Positions 11,689 through 24,034 of a stretch of 64,000 nt of DNA are shown here, in pieces. The notes beneath the pieces were generated by a model that was not told the origin of the DNA, did not search any database, and was given only the letters and a program-made list of their open reading frames with translations. The position numbers and the translations under genes were made by a program. The stretch's first letter is position 1. Each line of letters opens with the position of its first letter. The DNA is from Spirometra erinaceieuropaei (Eukaryota > Platyhelminthes > Cestoda > Diphyllobothriidea > Diphyllobothriidae): assembly GCA_902702965.1 (NCBI GenBank), contig CACRXP010000645.1, positions 97,735 to 161,734 of the forward strand. The letters are read 5' to 3'.

Positions 11689-12139
11689 GGTAGAATGAGT
11701 TACAACCGTAGAATAACCTGTCTGGGTGGGGACGCGATACCGACATGCCAGCTCATTAACCGGTGGGGAATGCAGCGCTGTAGGCAACTGTTGGGAAGGG
11801 CCGAGGCAGGTGCCGATGTAGCGAGGAGGAGTGCGATATGAACGTTTCTTTACGGTACGGTGCGGGGGAAGGGATCGGCGGAAGAGAGAAGAAGAGACAC
11901 CGGCCATCTTCACGAACACGCGGCTACGCCATCTTTACTCTAGGTCCTCGCGATGAAAAGTGTCACCACATCCAAACAGTCCTGTTTATGTCCAGGGGCG
12001 TTACAAATAGGATTGGAGAATCTAAAATGGCAAACTTGCGAGTGCCATCCAATGGGAACGCCGAGCTTTGTACTAGCAATTTGTCAGCAATCTTAGCGTA
12101 CCTAGCGAAAATCAGGAAACTTTTGCTCCATCTTTACAG
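11689..12139. other. no recognised feature
   Basis: A 102-codon ORF at 11838-12146 is basic and of low complexity and matches nothing I know. The stretch may be internal retrotransposon sequence if the preceding block is an LTR, but nothing shows it. Confidence 0.3.
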
Positions 12140-12280
12140 GAGTTAGTGTCCACAAACGGTCCGCGTGGTAGATGCGCTGGACCAACACGGGGGCCATGTC
12201 GGATTCTGGCAGGCGTTATAAGATTTGCGCACCATAACGAATGCCGACATTTCTGGGTGCGATCTGACTTCTCTAAATCT
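12140..12280 (+). repeat. dispersed repeat family B (uninterrupted copy)
   Basis: The run 'gatgcgctggaccaacacgg' at about 12171-12190 is followed by 'tcggattctggcaggcg' and 'cgcaccataacgaatgccgac'. It aligns with 24035-24200, 57945-58850 (split by a MITE) and 61115-61260. It supplies the empty-site reference for the insertion at 58.0 kb. Confidence 0.65.
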
Positions 12281-12501
12281 GAAATGCGCAAGTTCTTAAA
12301 TGAATATTGTAGTATAATAGATCACGAAGAAAGGTTAACATTTTAGCATTTCTTACTAGTATGTACCGTGCTGCCCTCGGCCTAAATGAGTTAGCGTTCA
12401 GTTATCGCAGACTTCATGTAGTTATTTTGAGGAACTTTATTCTATGGGTATAAAAGTGTATGTGTGAGTTAATAACTGTAAAATGCATTAGCTAGAGTAT
12501 A

Positions 12502-13491
12502 CAGTAGGCGTGCTAACTGATGAAATGCTAGCCGAAATCCTAAAATGCGCTTTCGACTGGAAAAGGTTACACACGTTAGGTTGTAGTATTCATCACCGTG
12601 CAGCACAATCCTATAACAAATCAGTTACTTCTGGATACCGGCTTTTGAAAGAACCTATTCCTGGCCACCTGCAAAGGCTACTCTGGGCCAAAAATTACCA
12701 CTCGAGAAGTGGGAATTTCGCTCATTGGTTTTCGATGCTCTTGTAAATTCAACTGTATTTCATATAAGACATGTATAAGAATATTCCTTCTTTATCCACT
12801 TGATAGAAAATTGCGTCTTCTTCAAATTTTATGCTTGAAGATAGTGTATAATTCGATTTAAGAAAATTTTCTTATTCCTGAATAATTTTTAAGCCGACGT
12901 GCCGTCAAACTTGCCGTCAGAGTCTCCAAACTCCAAGCTGCATATTTTCGGTGTCCAGCAAATCATACATTTCTACAAGCTATCAAGAGGAGACCATATA
13001 GGTTTCATAAAATTTGACAGTGGATTTAAGCTCTATCGTAAACTTCAGAAGCAACATTAGTAAATGTAGAGACAGGATGCTTTACGAACGGACATTTTAC
13101 GGTCCTAAACATCTCATATTGAGAAACCTTTTTAAAACCGAATAATACCGTTCCATCAAGTATAACATTTAAAGAAGACGTAATTTTCTGCCAAATCAGT
13201 AAAAGGATGAATATTTTTAAGCATTTCTTCTTTTAAATATATTTGAATTTATTAGGTCGTGAAAAATCATTTAGAAAGATGCGTACTACTCAAGTAGTCT
13301 TTTTTGCAGACCGCATTTACGCAGCCGGCCGGAAAGCAGTTCGTTCAAAAGCTGGTATCCTGAAGTAACTGAATTATTGTAGAATTATGCTGCAAGGTAC
13401 AGAATACTACAACCCTACATGAGTGATCTTTTCGAGTCGGAAACCCATTTCAGAATTCCGATTAACATTTCATAAGTCAGTACATCTACCG
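12502..13491. mobile_element. Tc1/mariner-like MITE with long inverted repeats, copy 1
   Basis: The element begins TA-CAGTAGGCGTGCTAAC and ends with a decayed ATCTACC-GG. The left arm (12502-12890) and right arm (about 13115-13491) are inverted copies of each other. Both carry landmarks such as 'aatgcgctttcgact', 'ctcaagtagtc', 'ttcttcaaattttatgct' and the 'agaagacgtaattt' block. About 220 bp of unrelated sequence separates them. There is no ORF. CAGT ends and TA flanks are typical of Tc1/mariner non-autonomous elements. The source transposase is not in this window. Confidence 0.75.
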
Positions 13492-13989
13492 GAAGCCGAG
13501 CAAAGAAGGTGGAGAATGTGGGTAGACATTTGGACAGATAACCCGTTAAGTATACTACATTGACAGATAACGTACTCAAAGTCACTAAGAAGGCCACGAT
13601 ACCAAACCGTGCCATCGAGGATAAAATGTTTAAACTAGGTACCCTATGCAGAATTTTGTGGAAATTAGTTCCGGGTATGTGTGGGAGTATTTCGGAGCTT
13701 GAACCTATCATTTATGACGGCTCTACGAGCTCACCGGTCTGTAGATCATCTTATATTCCTGCAGGCAGTCGATAGGCCACTTAGCACGTGTGTAAAGATG
13801 GCATCTGAGCCATTATCAACACAAAAAACAATCGACGCAAAGGCTTGAAAACGTGGTTACATAATTCAGTAGGCATTTAGTTTGGATGTCGCAACACTCT
13901 GATTTGCGGCGATAATGTGTTGGGACACCGGTATCGCCGATATTTTTTTTATTCATGACGCCTCAGTGCAGCTGGTGCAGACATGTGTT
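13492..13989. other. no recognised feature
   Basis: Nothing in this stretch matches known domains or the other repeats. Confidence 0.4.
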
Positions 13990-15300
13990 ATTTAATTATT
14001 GGTTCAGTTCAGTTTATTAAGGGAAATAGGCGTAAGCCTTTGACTACCCTATTTGCAACGTAAAAAATGTGTGGTGTACAGATAGATGTTCTGGGCCGAA
14101 ATAGTTCAAACACGCCCATAATGGTGGGACAAAATGAGAAGGAGTTACAGGGGGTGAGCTCGACTTCTCATCGCTCTTGGTCATTTCGGAACATAAATAT
14201 GTCCATATTCTTCTTAAAACTTTGTATAGATGGTGACATCACAACATCTGCGGGAAGCTCATTCCATGGTTTGACCACCCGAACCGAGAAGGAGAACTTC
14301 CGCACATCCAGCCGTGCCTGCTGAGTGTGCAGTTTTAACGGGTGACCTCGGAGGTTGGTCGTGGTAGCAAATTCAAAAAAGTTCTCTAAGGCCAGACTGC
14401 AATCCAACCCCTTTACAATGCGGAAGGCTTGCAAGAGATCTCCGCGAAGTTGCCTGTAACTCAAAGGAAAGAGGTTCAGATTTACTAGGCGGGTTGCATA
14501 AGGAAAGGAGCTTTGACCCCTGACCATCTTCGTGGCTCTCCTCTGGACTATTTCGAGGCAGTTTTGATCCACAACAGCCCACGGCCTCCAAGCTTGTATG
14601 CCGTACTCTAAATGCGGCCTGACGAATGTTCCGAATGTCTTAGAGAAAGCTTCTTCGTCAAAGTCCATAAACGCACGCTTGATGGCGTACAGTACGGACA
14701 TTGCGCCTTTTGCCACCCTCGAACAGTGGGCGGATGGTTTTAGGGAACTCGTCGTAAGCACACCGAGGTCCTTTTGGGCTTCGACCTCTTGTAGGGCTGC
14801 ACCACCCAGAAAGTAGCCTCTTGTGCTGGCGGATCTGGCTGTGTTGCCTAGGCGAAGTATGTTACATTTGGCAACACTGAACCGCAGGAGCCAACGGTTT
14901 GACCACTCCTCCAACCGATTCAGGTTCATCTGCAGTCCGTCTTCATCGGCAGGACCCCGAATTACACTCCATATCTTCATGTCATCCGCAAACATTGCTA
15001 CTTCACAGTCGAAATCTCTTGCAGCATCGTACACGTAGATAAGGAACAAAATGGGTCCCAGAACTGAACCCTGGGGGACACCACTATCGACCATAGCCGG
15101 ATCTGACTTACCCCGACCGACGCACACAACCTGGTGTCGACCCACAAGGAAGTTTTCGATCCATTTAAGGAAGTTACCACCGATCCCTATTTTTTCAGCT
15201 TATGTAAGAGCCTTTGGTGTGGCACAGTTTCGAAAGCCTTCTGGAATTGGCTATATCATTGGGGCTTTACGACACTGGTAACAATTGTCTACAAATGTTG
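13990..15300 (-). mobile_element. CR1-like LINE, 3' half
   Basis: This covers the RT remainder, its 3' untranslated region and a poly(A)-signal-like AATAAA on the minus strand at about 14012-14017. The element is 5'-truncated near 15300, in the RT finger/palm region, as is usual for LINE insertions. The RT continues upstream of the annotated start in the same frame through FQKAFETVPHQRLL, with a stop only beyond that. Confidence 0.8.
14168..15145 (-). CDS. CR1-type reverse transcriptase, C-terminal 325 residues
   Basis: This is the longest clean ORF in the window. It opens inside the RT palm. Residues 21-40 carry SGVPQGSVLGPILFLIY, the RT motif that follows the primer grip. FADD, at residues 53-56, is the catalytic box (usually YADD or FADD), so the metal-binding aspartates are kept. 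Residues after 100 match the thumb and C-terminal region of CR1/Jockey LINEs, including GVLTTSSLKPSAHC, RPHLEYGIQAW, RRATKMV and WNELPADVV near the end. The methionine is only the first in frame; homologous sequence continues upstream to about 15290 (KAFETVPHQ), where a stop is met. The conserved reading frame suggests a fairly young insertion. It is missing its endonuclease and cannot be complete. Confidence 0.88.
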   Translation of the reverse strand: MGRHQVVCVGRGKSDPAMVDSGVPQGSVLGPILFLIYVYDAARDFDCEVAMFADDMKIWSVIRGPADEDGLQMNLNRLEEWSNRWLLRFSVAKCNILRLGNTARSASTRGYFLGGAALQEVEAQKDLGVLTTSSLKPSAHCSRVAKGAMSVLYAIKRAFMDFDEEAFSKTFGTFVRPHLEYGIQAWRPWAVVDQNCLEIVQRRATKMVRGQSSFPYATRLVNLNLFPLSYRQLRGDLLQAFRIVKGLDCSLALENFFEFATTTNLRGHPLKLHTQQARLDVRKFSFSVRVVKPWNELPADVVMSPSIQSFKKNMDIFMFRNDQER

Positions 15301-15719
15301 CTTTCAGCCAGCCACCGTCATTAGCGGATTTAGATATTAGGTCAGATAGTTGAGAATCCAAGTCCTGCACGTCAGGCTAGTGTAGTCTATGGGAATAGCC
15401 CGCATTAAGGAGGAATTTCGACTTGCTGTGTGCGAGTGAGGGTTCACTTAAATTTGCGTTGCGTTAACTTACTTAAGGAATTTTTTGAAAAAAGCAGTCG
15501 GACTTAGGCAGTTGCAGACGTGATACTAACTGGAGTATTTAAACGTTCATGCATATTTCTCTCAATAAACCGAAACGGATTACTTCGGCAAAAAATCTCC
15601 TTTTCGATGTCGTAGCTCGTACAGATTTTGTTCCTACGCCTCCAACCCCGCCCGTGTTGGAATGATGAATATCGTTTTACTTTTTGTAACTGAAACATAA
15701 AAGTGCACGGGTGATATAT
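15301..15719. other. no recognised feature
   Basis: Nothing in this stretch matches known domains or the other repeats. Confidence 0.4.
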
Positions 15720-15800
15720 ATAGGCTTGCAGAACAACGTTAACGACGAAGACAACGGTGACTGGGACGACCATTTCTGTCTGATAAGCCGTCACCAGCCA
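15720..15800 (-). repeat. SINE tail fragment
   Basis: The block 'gactgggacgaccatttctgtctgataagccgtc' is the reverse complement of the 3' half of the tRNA-derived SINE seen at 47580-47630 and 51930-51985. The tRNA-like head is not recognisable in this copy. Confidence 0.6.
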
Positions 15801-15879
15801 ACCACATCCCAACTCGAGAGTTTGCAACTCCCGCGACTCGGACCACCCGTATGTTGGTTAAAAATCCTTGGTTGCATAC

Positions 15880-16640
15880 GTGTTCAGGCGACAGTCTACC
15901 AATTAGCAGCCAACGGGAATGTTGAGCGTTTTCGCCGCCAACTAAAGACCGCCCGCGTGTCACAAAGGACCTCAACGAACTGGTCGAAACGCCCGGCTCT
16001 GGCCCTTCTTGGCAGATCTAGACTTTAGCGCAGATAACTGGTGTTGGACACTACCATCCTAGTGTCAGACCAGCTAGTAATCCCACATTTCCGCGTATCC
16101 GACGAAATTTCTGACAAATTTTCGCACCGTCTGTGACACTTTATACGTTTTCAATGCCCGGTTCTGTCGCGGATTTCATCGACCAAGTCTTACATCGAGA
16201 GAGGCATGGCCGAATACGTTCATGCGTTCGATCGGTGCGACTGCGTGCGCAAGCTGCTAAAATCTCCGTACGGAGGACTGTTCAGGGTACTTTCATGTAA
16301 TAGCAAGACCTACCAGATCCTTTGCGGGGACAATGAGAACGTGGCCAGCGTAGATCAGGTCAAGGTCGCTATCGCGGAGAAGCGTCGGACCTGCCTCAAG
16401 GCTAAAAATCTTTTGGCCCCCTGCTCCCTGGTCCCCCCTTTAGCTCCCCACCACCCACCGTCCCTCCATCTTGTCAGCTTCCTGTCCCTCCGTGTCTGCT
16501 GTCTCCAAATGTAGCCCCATTATCCTCCTTCCCCAGCTCTTCCATGGCAACACGCACTCGAGACTTTAAGTGTCCATCCCGTGGTTGTCACCCGTAGTGG
16601 AGACCTCGTTCATTTTTCTGACTGCTTGATTACCCGTGCT
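15880..16640 (+). pseudogene. Ty3/Gypsy Pol C-terminus (integrase end), decayed
   Basis: Near 15897 the translation reads ANGNVERFRRQLKTA, the conserved end of the integrase core of metazoan Gypsy elements, which contains the last catalytic acidic residue (E of NVERF). About 300 bp of broken sequence follows. Frame 16206 then reads ERGMAEYVHAFDRCD, LKSPYGGLFRVL and VASVDQVKVA, the usual sequence of a Gypsy integrase C-terminal domain. A later frame near 16581 (TRSGDLVHFSD) resembles the Pol tail. Stops and a frame change break it. The rest of pol, gag and both LTRs were not found. Confidence 0.7.
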
Positions 16641-18329
16641 ATTAAGACTGGAACAATTCCTCCAGTTTTGCTACCCAGCGCACTGGACCCAGATGGCAGT
16701 CCGCTCCCGTGGATGTCGGCGAGGCCGCTTATTTGTGCTGTGTTCAGTCCGCCTCGTGCTCCGTGTCGATCAGGCGTTTGGTCCTCGCGAGTCCCGGTAA
16801 CATCTTGTTGAGGGTTCGAGCACAATACATGCCACGATGTTTGCTGGATGGCTGTGGGCGGACAAAGCCCAAGCGCTCCGCGCTGGGGATGAAACCTTAA
16901 CGACCCTCACTTGTCCATTGAGAACGCTTGTTGGATCTGTTTGCTGACCTGCGTGCAGACACCCTTGCCTCTGTAAATCTTGCCCATCTAACTGCTTCAT
17001 CTGCCTTCTGAGTTGGTAAACCTTCAAGTTGTTGACCATCGTACCTTGGAAAGCATGCCTGTTTCCTCAAATACTCTAAAGTAGAGAGCGAGCAGGCTGC
17101 CTTAACACCTGTTTTCATGTAGGTTGCGTCGTTCGTGAACGAGTTCTGAATTCATTGTTCTTCCTATGACACCCCAATGCAGCTGAAGCACTTTAGGTTA
17201 ATCTTAGTCTTATCCGCAAATCTGTTTTAATAGCGAGTCCGGTCTTAGCATATAACGGTGCGGATCCGCTTTCTAATGTAGTAATTTCAGAGTACTTTCC
17301 TTTTGGCTACATGACTCTTGCTACTGTGGATCATCGAGTTGGCCTTGAACGACGGAATATGCTGTAGATTTGTTGGCGCAAAACGGCGATCAGGTTGGCC
17401 AACGAGAAGGGCTAATCACATTGCGCAGATACCGCGCATCTCGCAACTACTGCCACGCATTGGGGATGTAGTGGCAGCGCCAACGAATGCGCCCAGGCTA
17501 ACGCCGGTTGACTGACAAGCTCAGACAGGGAAAGTAAACATAACGCGAGGTTGACACTCGGTAATCCATACTCGCTATACTTTAGCGCATTCCTCAATGC
17601 AATAAACTGGCGCGCCTGAATCCACCACGATGCCCTACGGGTCGTCACGCATAAGATCGCTAAATGACAGAGTAACTCGTTCTTCTAAAGGCGTAGCTAA
17701 TTCCGAATGCGGCCTCTTTGGCACTCCCAAATTGGCGGGATCCGAGTCGTCCTCATGGGAGCTTGGGACGTCCTGCGGGGGACAGGCTGCATGTGGTACA
17801 AGTATACGGGATGTTTAACGTTGTCAAGCACTGCGCGCTCAGCCACCTCCGGTCGACAGGACAATCTATGACCACAGGAGTTAGGTGGGCGGCAGATACA
17901 GCGCAAGTCGGCTCCAATGTAAACTTATTCGCGCCTAACTCATCGTCCAGCATCCATACGTTGTTGGCTGCACGCTGGTCATCGGCACATGCTAGAACAC
18001 CTTGCTCATGCGAATCGGAGAACTGGCAGCAGACAGATTACTTTTTGAGACTGCCAACGGATCTTCAGGGTCCTCAGCTGGTCACTTCAGGTTAGGACCC
18101 ATTGTAATAAAAGTTCGAACGCAAACTTAAAAGTGCTTTTTATGACCTCACTTTATGCGTCGGCGTCTACTTTGGCAAATGTTTGACTCAGTGGAAACGG
18201 CTGTATGATCGTCCTTGACCCTAATAGCAATTGGGGTTTTTCCCGGAAAATTCTGTGTCCATCAGTGGAAAGCGCAAGTCAAAGCATAAAGATGTTTGGT
18301 GTTCGCATAATCTCCAAATGACGATGACG
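16641..18329. other. no recognised feature
   Basis: This is GC-richer than average with many short chance ORFs on both strands, the longest at 17718-18095 (125 codons, no known motif). It may include more Gypsy 3' sequence at its start, but I cannot show it. Confidence 0.35.
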
Positions 18330-18655
18330 AACTTGTAGCTTTTTACTTTCCTTAGAAATTAACTGCAAAAATGAAGTAGACCAGTATATTTATGGTCCAT
18401 AGTTTGAGACCTACGTTTTTATGCATGAATATTTAGGCCGAAATTCATCAGCCACAGCGGATAACCGCGTAACATACAGTAAGTGCCGACAGGCAGTTAG
18501 CCGTATACTCTAGGTCACGGCGAGTCCATACTAACAGCACAGGTACTAGCCAAAAGCCCATACACGCGAGTTTCGCCGATATTCTGCCGCTACATGACAC
18601 AGCTGCGAGAGGTTCGGCTTATCAGACAGTTCCCCAGCATTACCTGTCTGGTTTC
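18330..18655 (+). repeat. dispersed repeat D-E, copy 1
   Basis: The first part (about 18335-18515) matches the reverse complement of 62715-62910. Shared blocks are 'aatatttaggccgaaattca', 'cagcggataaccgcgtaa' and 'tgccgacaggcag'. The second part (18522-18650) matches 62583-62695 in direct orientation ('tccatactaacagca', 'ttcgccgata', 'ctgccgctacatgacaca'). Confidence 0.65.
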
Positions 18656-20227
18656 TGGTAGGCGATAAACTTATTAAGAATGTTTTCTTGCAAGAGGCAA
18701 AGTAGTATTCGGGTCCAAGACTCTTCATAGCTGCCGGTGATTTCATCCTGCTAGTCAAAAGGCGGCGCACAAAACTCTCCACCATTCGCAGATTCCTGGC
18801 TGTATAGGCCGAATTTACTCTAGAAGCCTACCTTCATCAGCGCTTTCAAAGACTGATCTACAATCGACAGACAGCCAGAGGCGTGGACCACCTTCCGACC
18901 CAATTTCAAGACCTGGCGGGACAGGTCAGGAGGGTATGGTGACGACACGAACCAAACCTGCAAAATATCTTTAACAAAATACTTCAGTCTACGAAGGATG
19001 AGAGAGGAAAAGGAATGAAAAGCAGCAGAGAAGGGTTTCCTTACGGATCCTTTTCAGCACCAGCTTACCTTAAAGCAAGAATCCGGAAAGTCCATATTCG
19101 CCTCTTACTTAGGAAATCTCTGATATGTAAATAAGATGGTTCATTGCCCGCTCGCTTATAGCAGTACTCACCACACATGCTCCATCACATCCTTCCAATT
19201 TGTGATTTGCATCTCAGAAGACAACATTTTCCACTATTAGGAAGGATCCTCAATATTACTTCGGTAACTCACTAAACAGCACTTTTGAAGCGCAGTCCCA
19301 CCGATTTCCTTGAGCACAACTCATCCGAAAATCAGGTTCATAACTTATCAGGCCTGTCCCTTCTATCTCTTTCTCCGTCCTACCTCGAAATGCTCCTTGT
19401 CATGAAGCTATCCTCCAAAGTCTTAAACGTATGTAGATCCAACTGCAACTTCAGATATAAAGTCGAGCTACCTGACAAGATACCTAGAATTACAACTGCT
19501 GTGTTCACAAAACCCTCGAAACATTAGTCGATCACATTAAATTTACTTTGACACATGAAATATCCTCCATGTTTGCCTCATTTGACATGGTGACTAGCAA
19601 TACATGGAGTTCTCGAACCCACCAGACCTCTACCAAAATGGTGAGACAGCTGAAGATGCAACAAATCAACCACAACGAGACCGACCATCTCGACAGACCA
19701 TTTGGATTTTGGTTTGATTTTGTATATCGGATACCCTGACAATGCAGTTCAGACCAAGCTCTTCCAATAGTCACCAGCACACTAAATCTGTTAGCTAGTC
19801 AGTCCACACGTCTGATACTGTTTGGCGCGTTTAATTTCACCATCTTGTGACTTTGAATAAATTGCCGATCTTGAAAAATGCAAAAAATAGGGGCTCTTTA
19901 GTGGTCAATCGCCGTTGCATGAAAGTAAGAAATGGACAGAAGTTACGGGGCGAGTCGAATGAGATCCGAAGGCCAGTACCGAATCATCAGTACTTAATAG
20001 TCCCGGTCTAATAAATGATATCATGAAAAAGCGGAGGAATGTAGCGAGGACAAAAACGCTTGTGTAGTCTAAGGGAAAGAAGTGACGTTAACTTCGGCGC
20101 CATGAATTGTCATGGTTCGCAGCAGGTCGATCCTGACCAGTCACAATTGCATGTAGGTTTTCACCGCACACCGAAGTCTCTGAGTCTTTGCGCGCACAAA
20201 CTCCTTAATTGCTGCCCGGGGATCTTA
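18656..20227. other. no recognised feature
   Basis: An 80-codon ORF at 19285-19527 and the following 63-codon ORF match nothing I know. I see no repeat relationship to the rest of the window. Confidence 0.35.
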
Positions 20228-21171
20228 ATGTAGCATCATTCTATAATTATTCAGTTACCTCAGGACACCGGCTTTCGACGAACTTCTTTTCATCTACATG
20301 CAAAAACGATACTTTGTAAAAATGGCTACTTAAGTAGCTTGCATTTTACTCACTAATTTTCGATGTACTTAAAAATTCAATGATATCTCATGGAAAAAAT
20401 GCATAAAAATATTAATTCTTTTGCTCATTTGGTAGAAACTTACGTCTTCTTGCAATTGTTTACTCGAATAATGGGTATAATTCGGTTTTAAAGAAGTTTC
20501 TAATTATAAGATTCACTAAGACCGTGAAGTGGTCGTTCATAAAACGTCATGTCTCTGCACTTACCAAAGTGGCTTAAGCCACTGGGCCATGAGGGGGCCA
20601 GAGGGGGCTGGTGCTGGCAGGGTTGTAAAGTTTCCAATATGGCCCAAATCTGCTCTCAAATTTTGTGAACTCCATATGACCTCCTCTTAATATCGGAGAG
20701 AAATGCACGGCTTTCCGTAAGCGGAAAATATAGGGCATGTAGTTTGCAGACTCTGAATGCAAACGCTACGGCAAGTCGGGTTCAAAATGATTCAGGAATC
20801 AGAAAAGTTTCTGAAAACCCAAATATACCCTGCTTTTGAGTACAAAATTGAAAGAAGACGTAGTATTCTACCGAATGATCAAAAAACGAATATTCTTGTG
20901 CATGTTTTCCATGAAATGTCATTGAGTTTTTAAGAGCATCAAAAATCAATGAGAAAAATACATGCTACTCAAGTAGTCATTTTTACAAAATATAGTTTTT
21001 GCATGTAGCCGGAGAGAAGTTTGTTTGAAAGCCGGCATCATGAGCTAACTGAATTATTATACAATTATACTGAAAACTGATCAATTTTACAACCCTGCTT
21101 AATTAATATTTTCTAAACGAAAATGCATTTCGGAATTTCGGTTGATAGCTCATGTATTAGCCCACCCACTG
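20228..21171. mobile_element. Tc1/mariner-like MITE, copy 2 (left end truncated)
   Basis: The right end reads CCCACTG-TA, the expected CAGT terminus with TA flank. The left arm starts late, at the block 'cattctataattattcagtt', so about 110 bp of the left terminus is lost. Both arms share 'ctacttaagtagc' or 'ctactcaagtagtc', 'gaagacg' and 'ccggcttt'. No ORF is present. Confidence 0.7.
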
Positions 21172-22010
21172 TATATCCTGTAATGCCAGACAATAGACGA
21201 ATGACCCTCTTGTTAAATTAACAAAACAAAGCAATCTGCTGTTGCCACGGCCGACTAGGATGCCCAATTCTGCCGTATTTGCCGTGATCCAACAACCACC
21301 CCCTGACTCGGTTGGTCTTCCAACAGTACAGTCCAATGCCCCGTCAATTTGAGCTGCCGGGCGCGACACCTGTTGGCTGGAATCCGGGAATGCGCGGATT
21401 CGCGCGACAGTCGCGGTTAACGACCTATCCTGATTGCCAGACGCAAATGTGCATTCCCATTTCGCTTTCTACTGACGGAATCGCCCGTATTCCGTCCTGC
21501 AGCTAGGACCGCCTGAGGAACGTCATATGTAGCTCTGAAATCTCCTGATGCCCACTGTGTATAAATTTCCTAAAAATTACCGGAAAGTTCTCAGGCGAGA
21601 ATATTGTTTCAGCCAGATTATTCCTTTGTGGAGTATATAGGTAAAATTAAGAAGAAGTGGGAATCATCTCACACAGAAGTTCACTTGCGTCGGTGCATTA
21701 ATTAACCTGGGAATATGCTCCCTTTACGTTTGTGTTACAAAATCTCATAAATGTTATGTACTGTTTGAAAGCATATTTGCGAATTTCGGGCCAAGTTTAG
21801 TGCGATTCGACTAACTTTGCGAGGTTGATCCACAGATAAAGCGCAAAATTACCTCCTCGTCTGGTGACGAAACGCACCTAAATTGAAATCCGCGTTTGTG
21901 TTTCCCGGATGACGGTTGGCTGCCCAAAGACGCCGGATTGCATCATTAGTCTTAAGGTGTTAGAAGCAGAGTCACTGAAACGTTTATGCGGTGGTTTCCA
22001 CAGATATTTA
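21172..22010. other. no recognised feature
   Basis: Nothing in this stretch matches known domains or the other repeats. Confidence 0.4.
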
Positions 22011-23006
22011 CAGTGCGTGACCTATGTCATTAAATGTTGGCTGAAATTCTGAAATGCGTTTTCGATTAGGAAGGATTACTTGGTCGCGGTTGTGAAACTT
22101 ATTATCTTAAGGCATACTCTTATAACATTTTGTACTTGGCAGAATGTCGGCTTTTAAATGCACTTCTTTTCAATCTCCTATAGAAAGCGTGCTCGGTAAA
22201 AAGTGACTACTTATGTAGCATGCATTTTTCCCATTGATTTTCGATGGTCATGGAAATTCAAATATATATTATAGAAACAGCGAACAAAAATATGCTTTCT
22301 TTTAGTCAATCAATAGAGAATCACGTCTTCTTTATATTTTACACTTAAGGAAGGAGTATAATTAGGTTTTAAAAAAAGTTGTCTAATTGCCGAAAAATTT
22401 GGAGCCTGATCATTCGTTGCATTAGCGCTTAGTGATTACACTCTACAAGGTGCATGCGTTCTGCATAAAGAAAATCCCATATTTTTCTATGTCATTAAAG
22501 AGATATCATACAGGGTCCATAAAATTTTGCAATGGATGCGGACCATGTTGTACATTTCAAGAGGAGCAGTGGTAAACGGCCAGGTATGATGCTATGTGAA
22601 TAGACATTTCGCGGTCTTACAAAGTCTCATAATTAGAAACTTTTTTAATACCTAATTATACTCCTTCCTTAAGTAAAAAATATAAAGAAGACGTGATTCT
22701 CTATTCAGTGACTAAAAGAAAGCATATTTTTGTTTGTGGTTTCTATAATATATATTTGAATTTCCAAGACCATCAAAAATCAATGGGAAAAATGCATGCT
22801 ACATAAGTAGTCACTTTTTACCGAGCACGCTTTCTACAGGAGATTGAAAAGAAGTGCATTTAAAAGCCGACATTCTGCCGAGTACAAAATGTTATAAGAG
22901 TATGCCTTAAGATAATCAGTATCACAAGCGCGATCAAGTAATCCTTCCTAAGCGAAAACGTATTTCAGAATTTCAGCCAACATTTCATGAGATAGGTCAC
23001 GCACTA
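22011..23006. mobile_element. Tc1/mariner-like MITE, copy 3 (near complete)
   Basis: The left end is TA-CAGTGCGTGACC and the right end is GGTCACGCACT-A. The arms (22011-22400 and 22620-23006) are close inverted copies. An exact shared block is 'attaggttttaaaaaaag' on the left against its inverted form on the right, and 'ctcctatagaaagcgtgctcgg' against 'ccgagcacgctttctacaggag'. A 220-bp loop lies between. This is the best-preserved palindrome of the second subfamily (ends CAGTGxGTGACC). Confidence 0.78.
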
Positions 23007-23399
23007 AATGCTCGACAAGTCCCTGTTCACGCATTTTGTCCAGTCCAACGATCTGTGATTGTCAATTTCAACTTCTTTGAAATTTTCTTTTAAGTTATAC
23101 TTGAAGAGGAAGCTTATGTCACGGATGATGAATGAGAGAGGAAAAAAGCGGACTTCTGAACCAAACTCTTTATTCTTCCAGTCTAAGTACCAGAATGTAT
23201 AATACGCTAAACCTCACCTTATCAATTTGACTCCTAACGGTTCTTGTATACAGGGGACCTCAAAACGATGGTCTTGAGTTGGCGGTTTCTTACTCGATGA
23301 TCTTCTCGTAAAAAAGCCCAAATAATAGGGCTTCATGCAAGAGTAAAAACGCATAAATGCCTGCTCGACGATGTAGCATAAATACGCGCATTTCGCAGC
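23007..23399. other. no recognised feature
   Basis: Nothing in this stretch matches known domains or the other repeats. Confidence 0.4.
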
Positions 23400-23960
23400 C
23401 GGTCTAGCCTGTCCTGCCGTGAGTGGTCACGTTTCCCCTTCCTTTTGGGTCGAGACCTGCGCCATCTCCCGCCTCCAGTCCTCTTGACTTAGCCATGACA
23501 CCGGATCCACGAAGGGAGGGAGGAAGCGAAGGGTGCGGTAGGTGTTGTGCAAGTCCATTATCACTATAAACCAATTCACTCACAAGTCGCGCCCCTGGTC
23601 TCAACCGGTGGTGGAGCACATGGTGGATATCGTCGGTGGGATACGAGCTGGGTTTAAGCGGCACGCCTAGGTGCGGCTTCGGCCGCGCCAACCCCCATTC
23701 TCTGTCGGTGTTCGTGAAAAACCTGGTTGGTTGTTGTGTGGAACAGGGGTGTTGGGTGGAACACCAAGGTGCGGGCTCGACCGCGCCGTCCACCTGTGCC
23801 CTACACCGTCTCCGGCCTTCTTCACTCTGTCTTGACAGGTGGGGGAGGAGGAGAGAGTGCGGCAGACGCAGCGCAAGCCTACTCTCACTATAAATCCTGC
23901 GCAATTCACCGCCCCTGCTCCCACCCTGCTGTGGGATATACGGTAGACATCTTCGTATGC
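23400..23960 (+). repeat. GC-rich composite repeat (family A), two tandem partial copies
   Basis: Two direct partial copies lie back to back. The first ends near 23640 with 'gcacatggtggatatcgtcgg'; the second ends near 23950 with 'gatatacggtagacatc'. Each contains the 'ggcgcaagtc...ctataaa' block (23550-23575 and 23868-23893). The ORFs here are unrelated between the two copies, so they are not protein-coding repeats. Confidence 0.65.
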
Positions 23961-24034
23961 GACTGTCGAACTATTGGATATCGTCGGTAACGACGGTCAG
24001 ACAGCCCTCATGTATGCATGTGTCTTTTGCCTCT

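Noticed and set aside
15897..16400. A complete endogenous retrovirus-like element
   Set aside because: Only the integrase end is present; no gag, protease, RT, envelope or paired LTRs were found.
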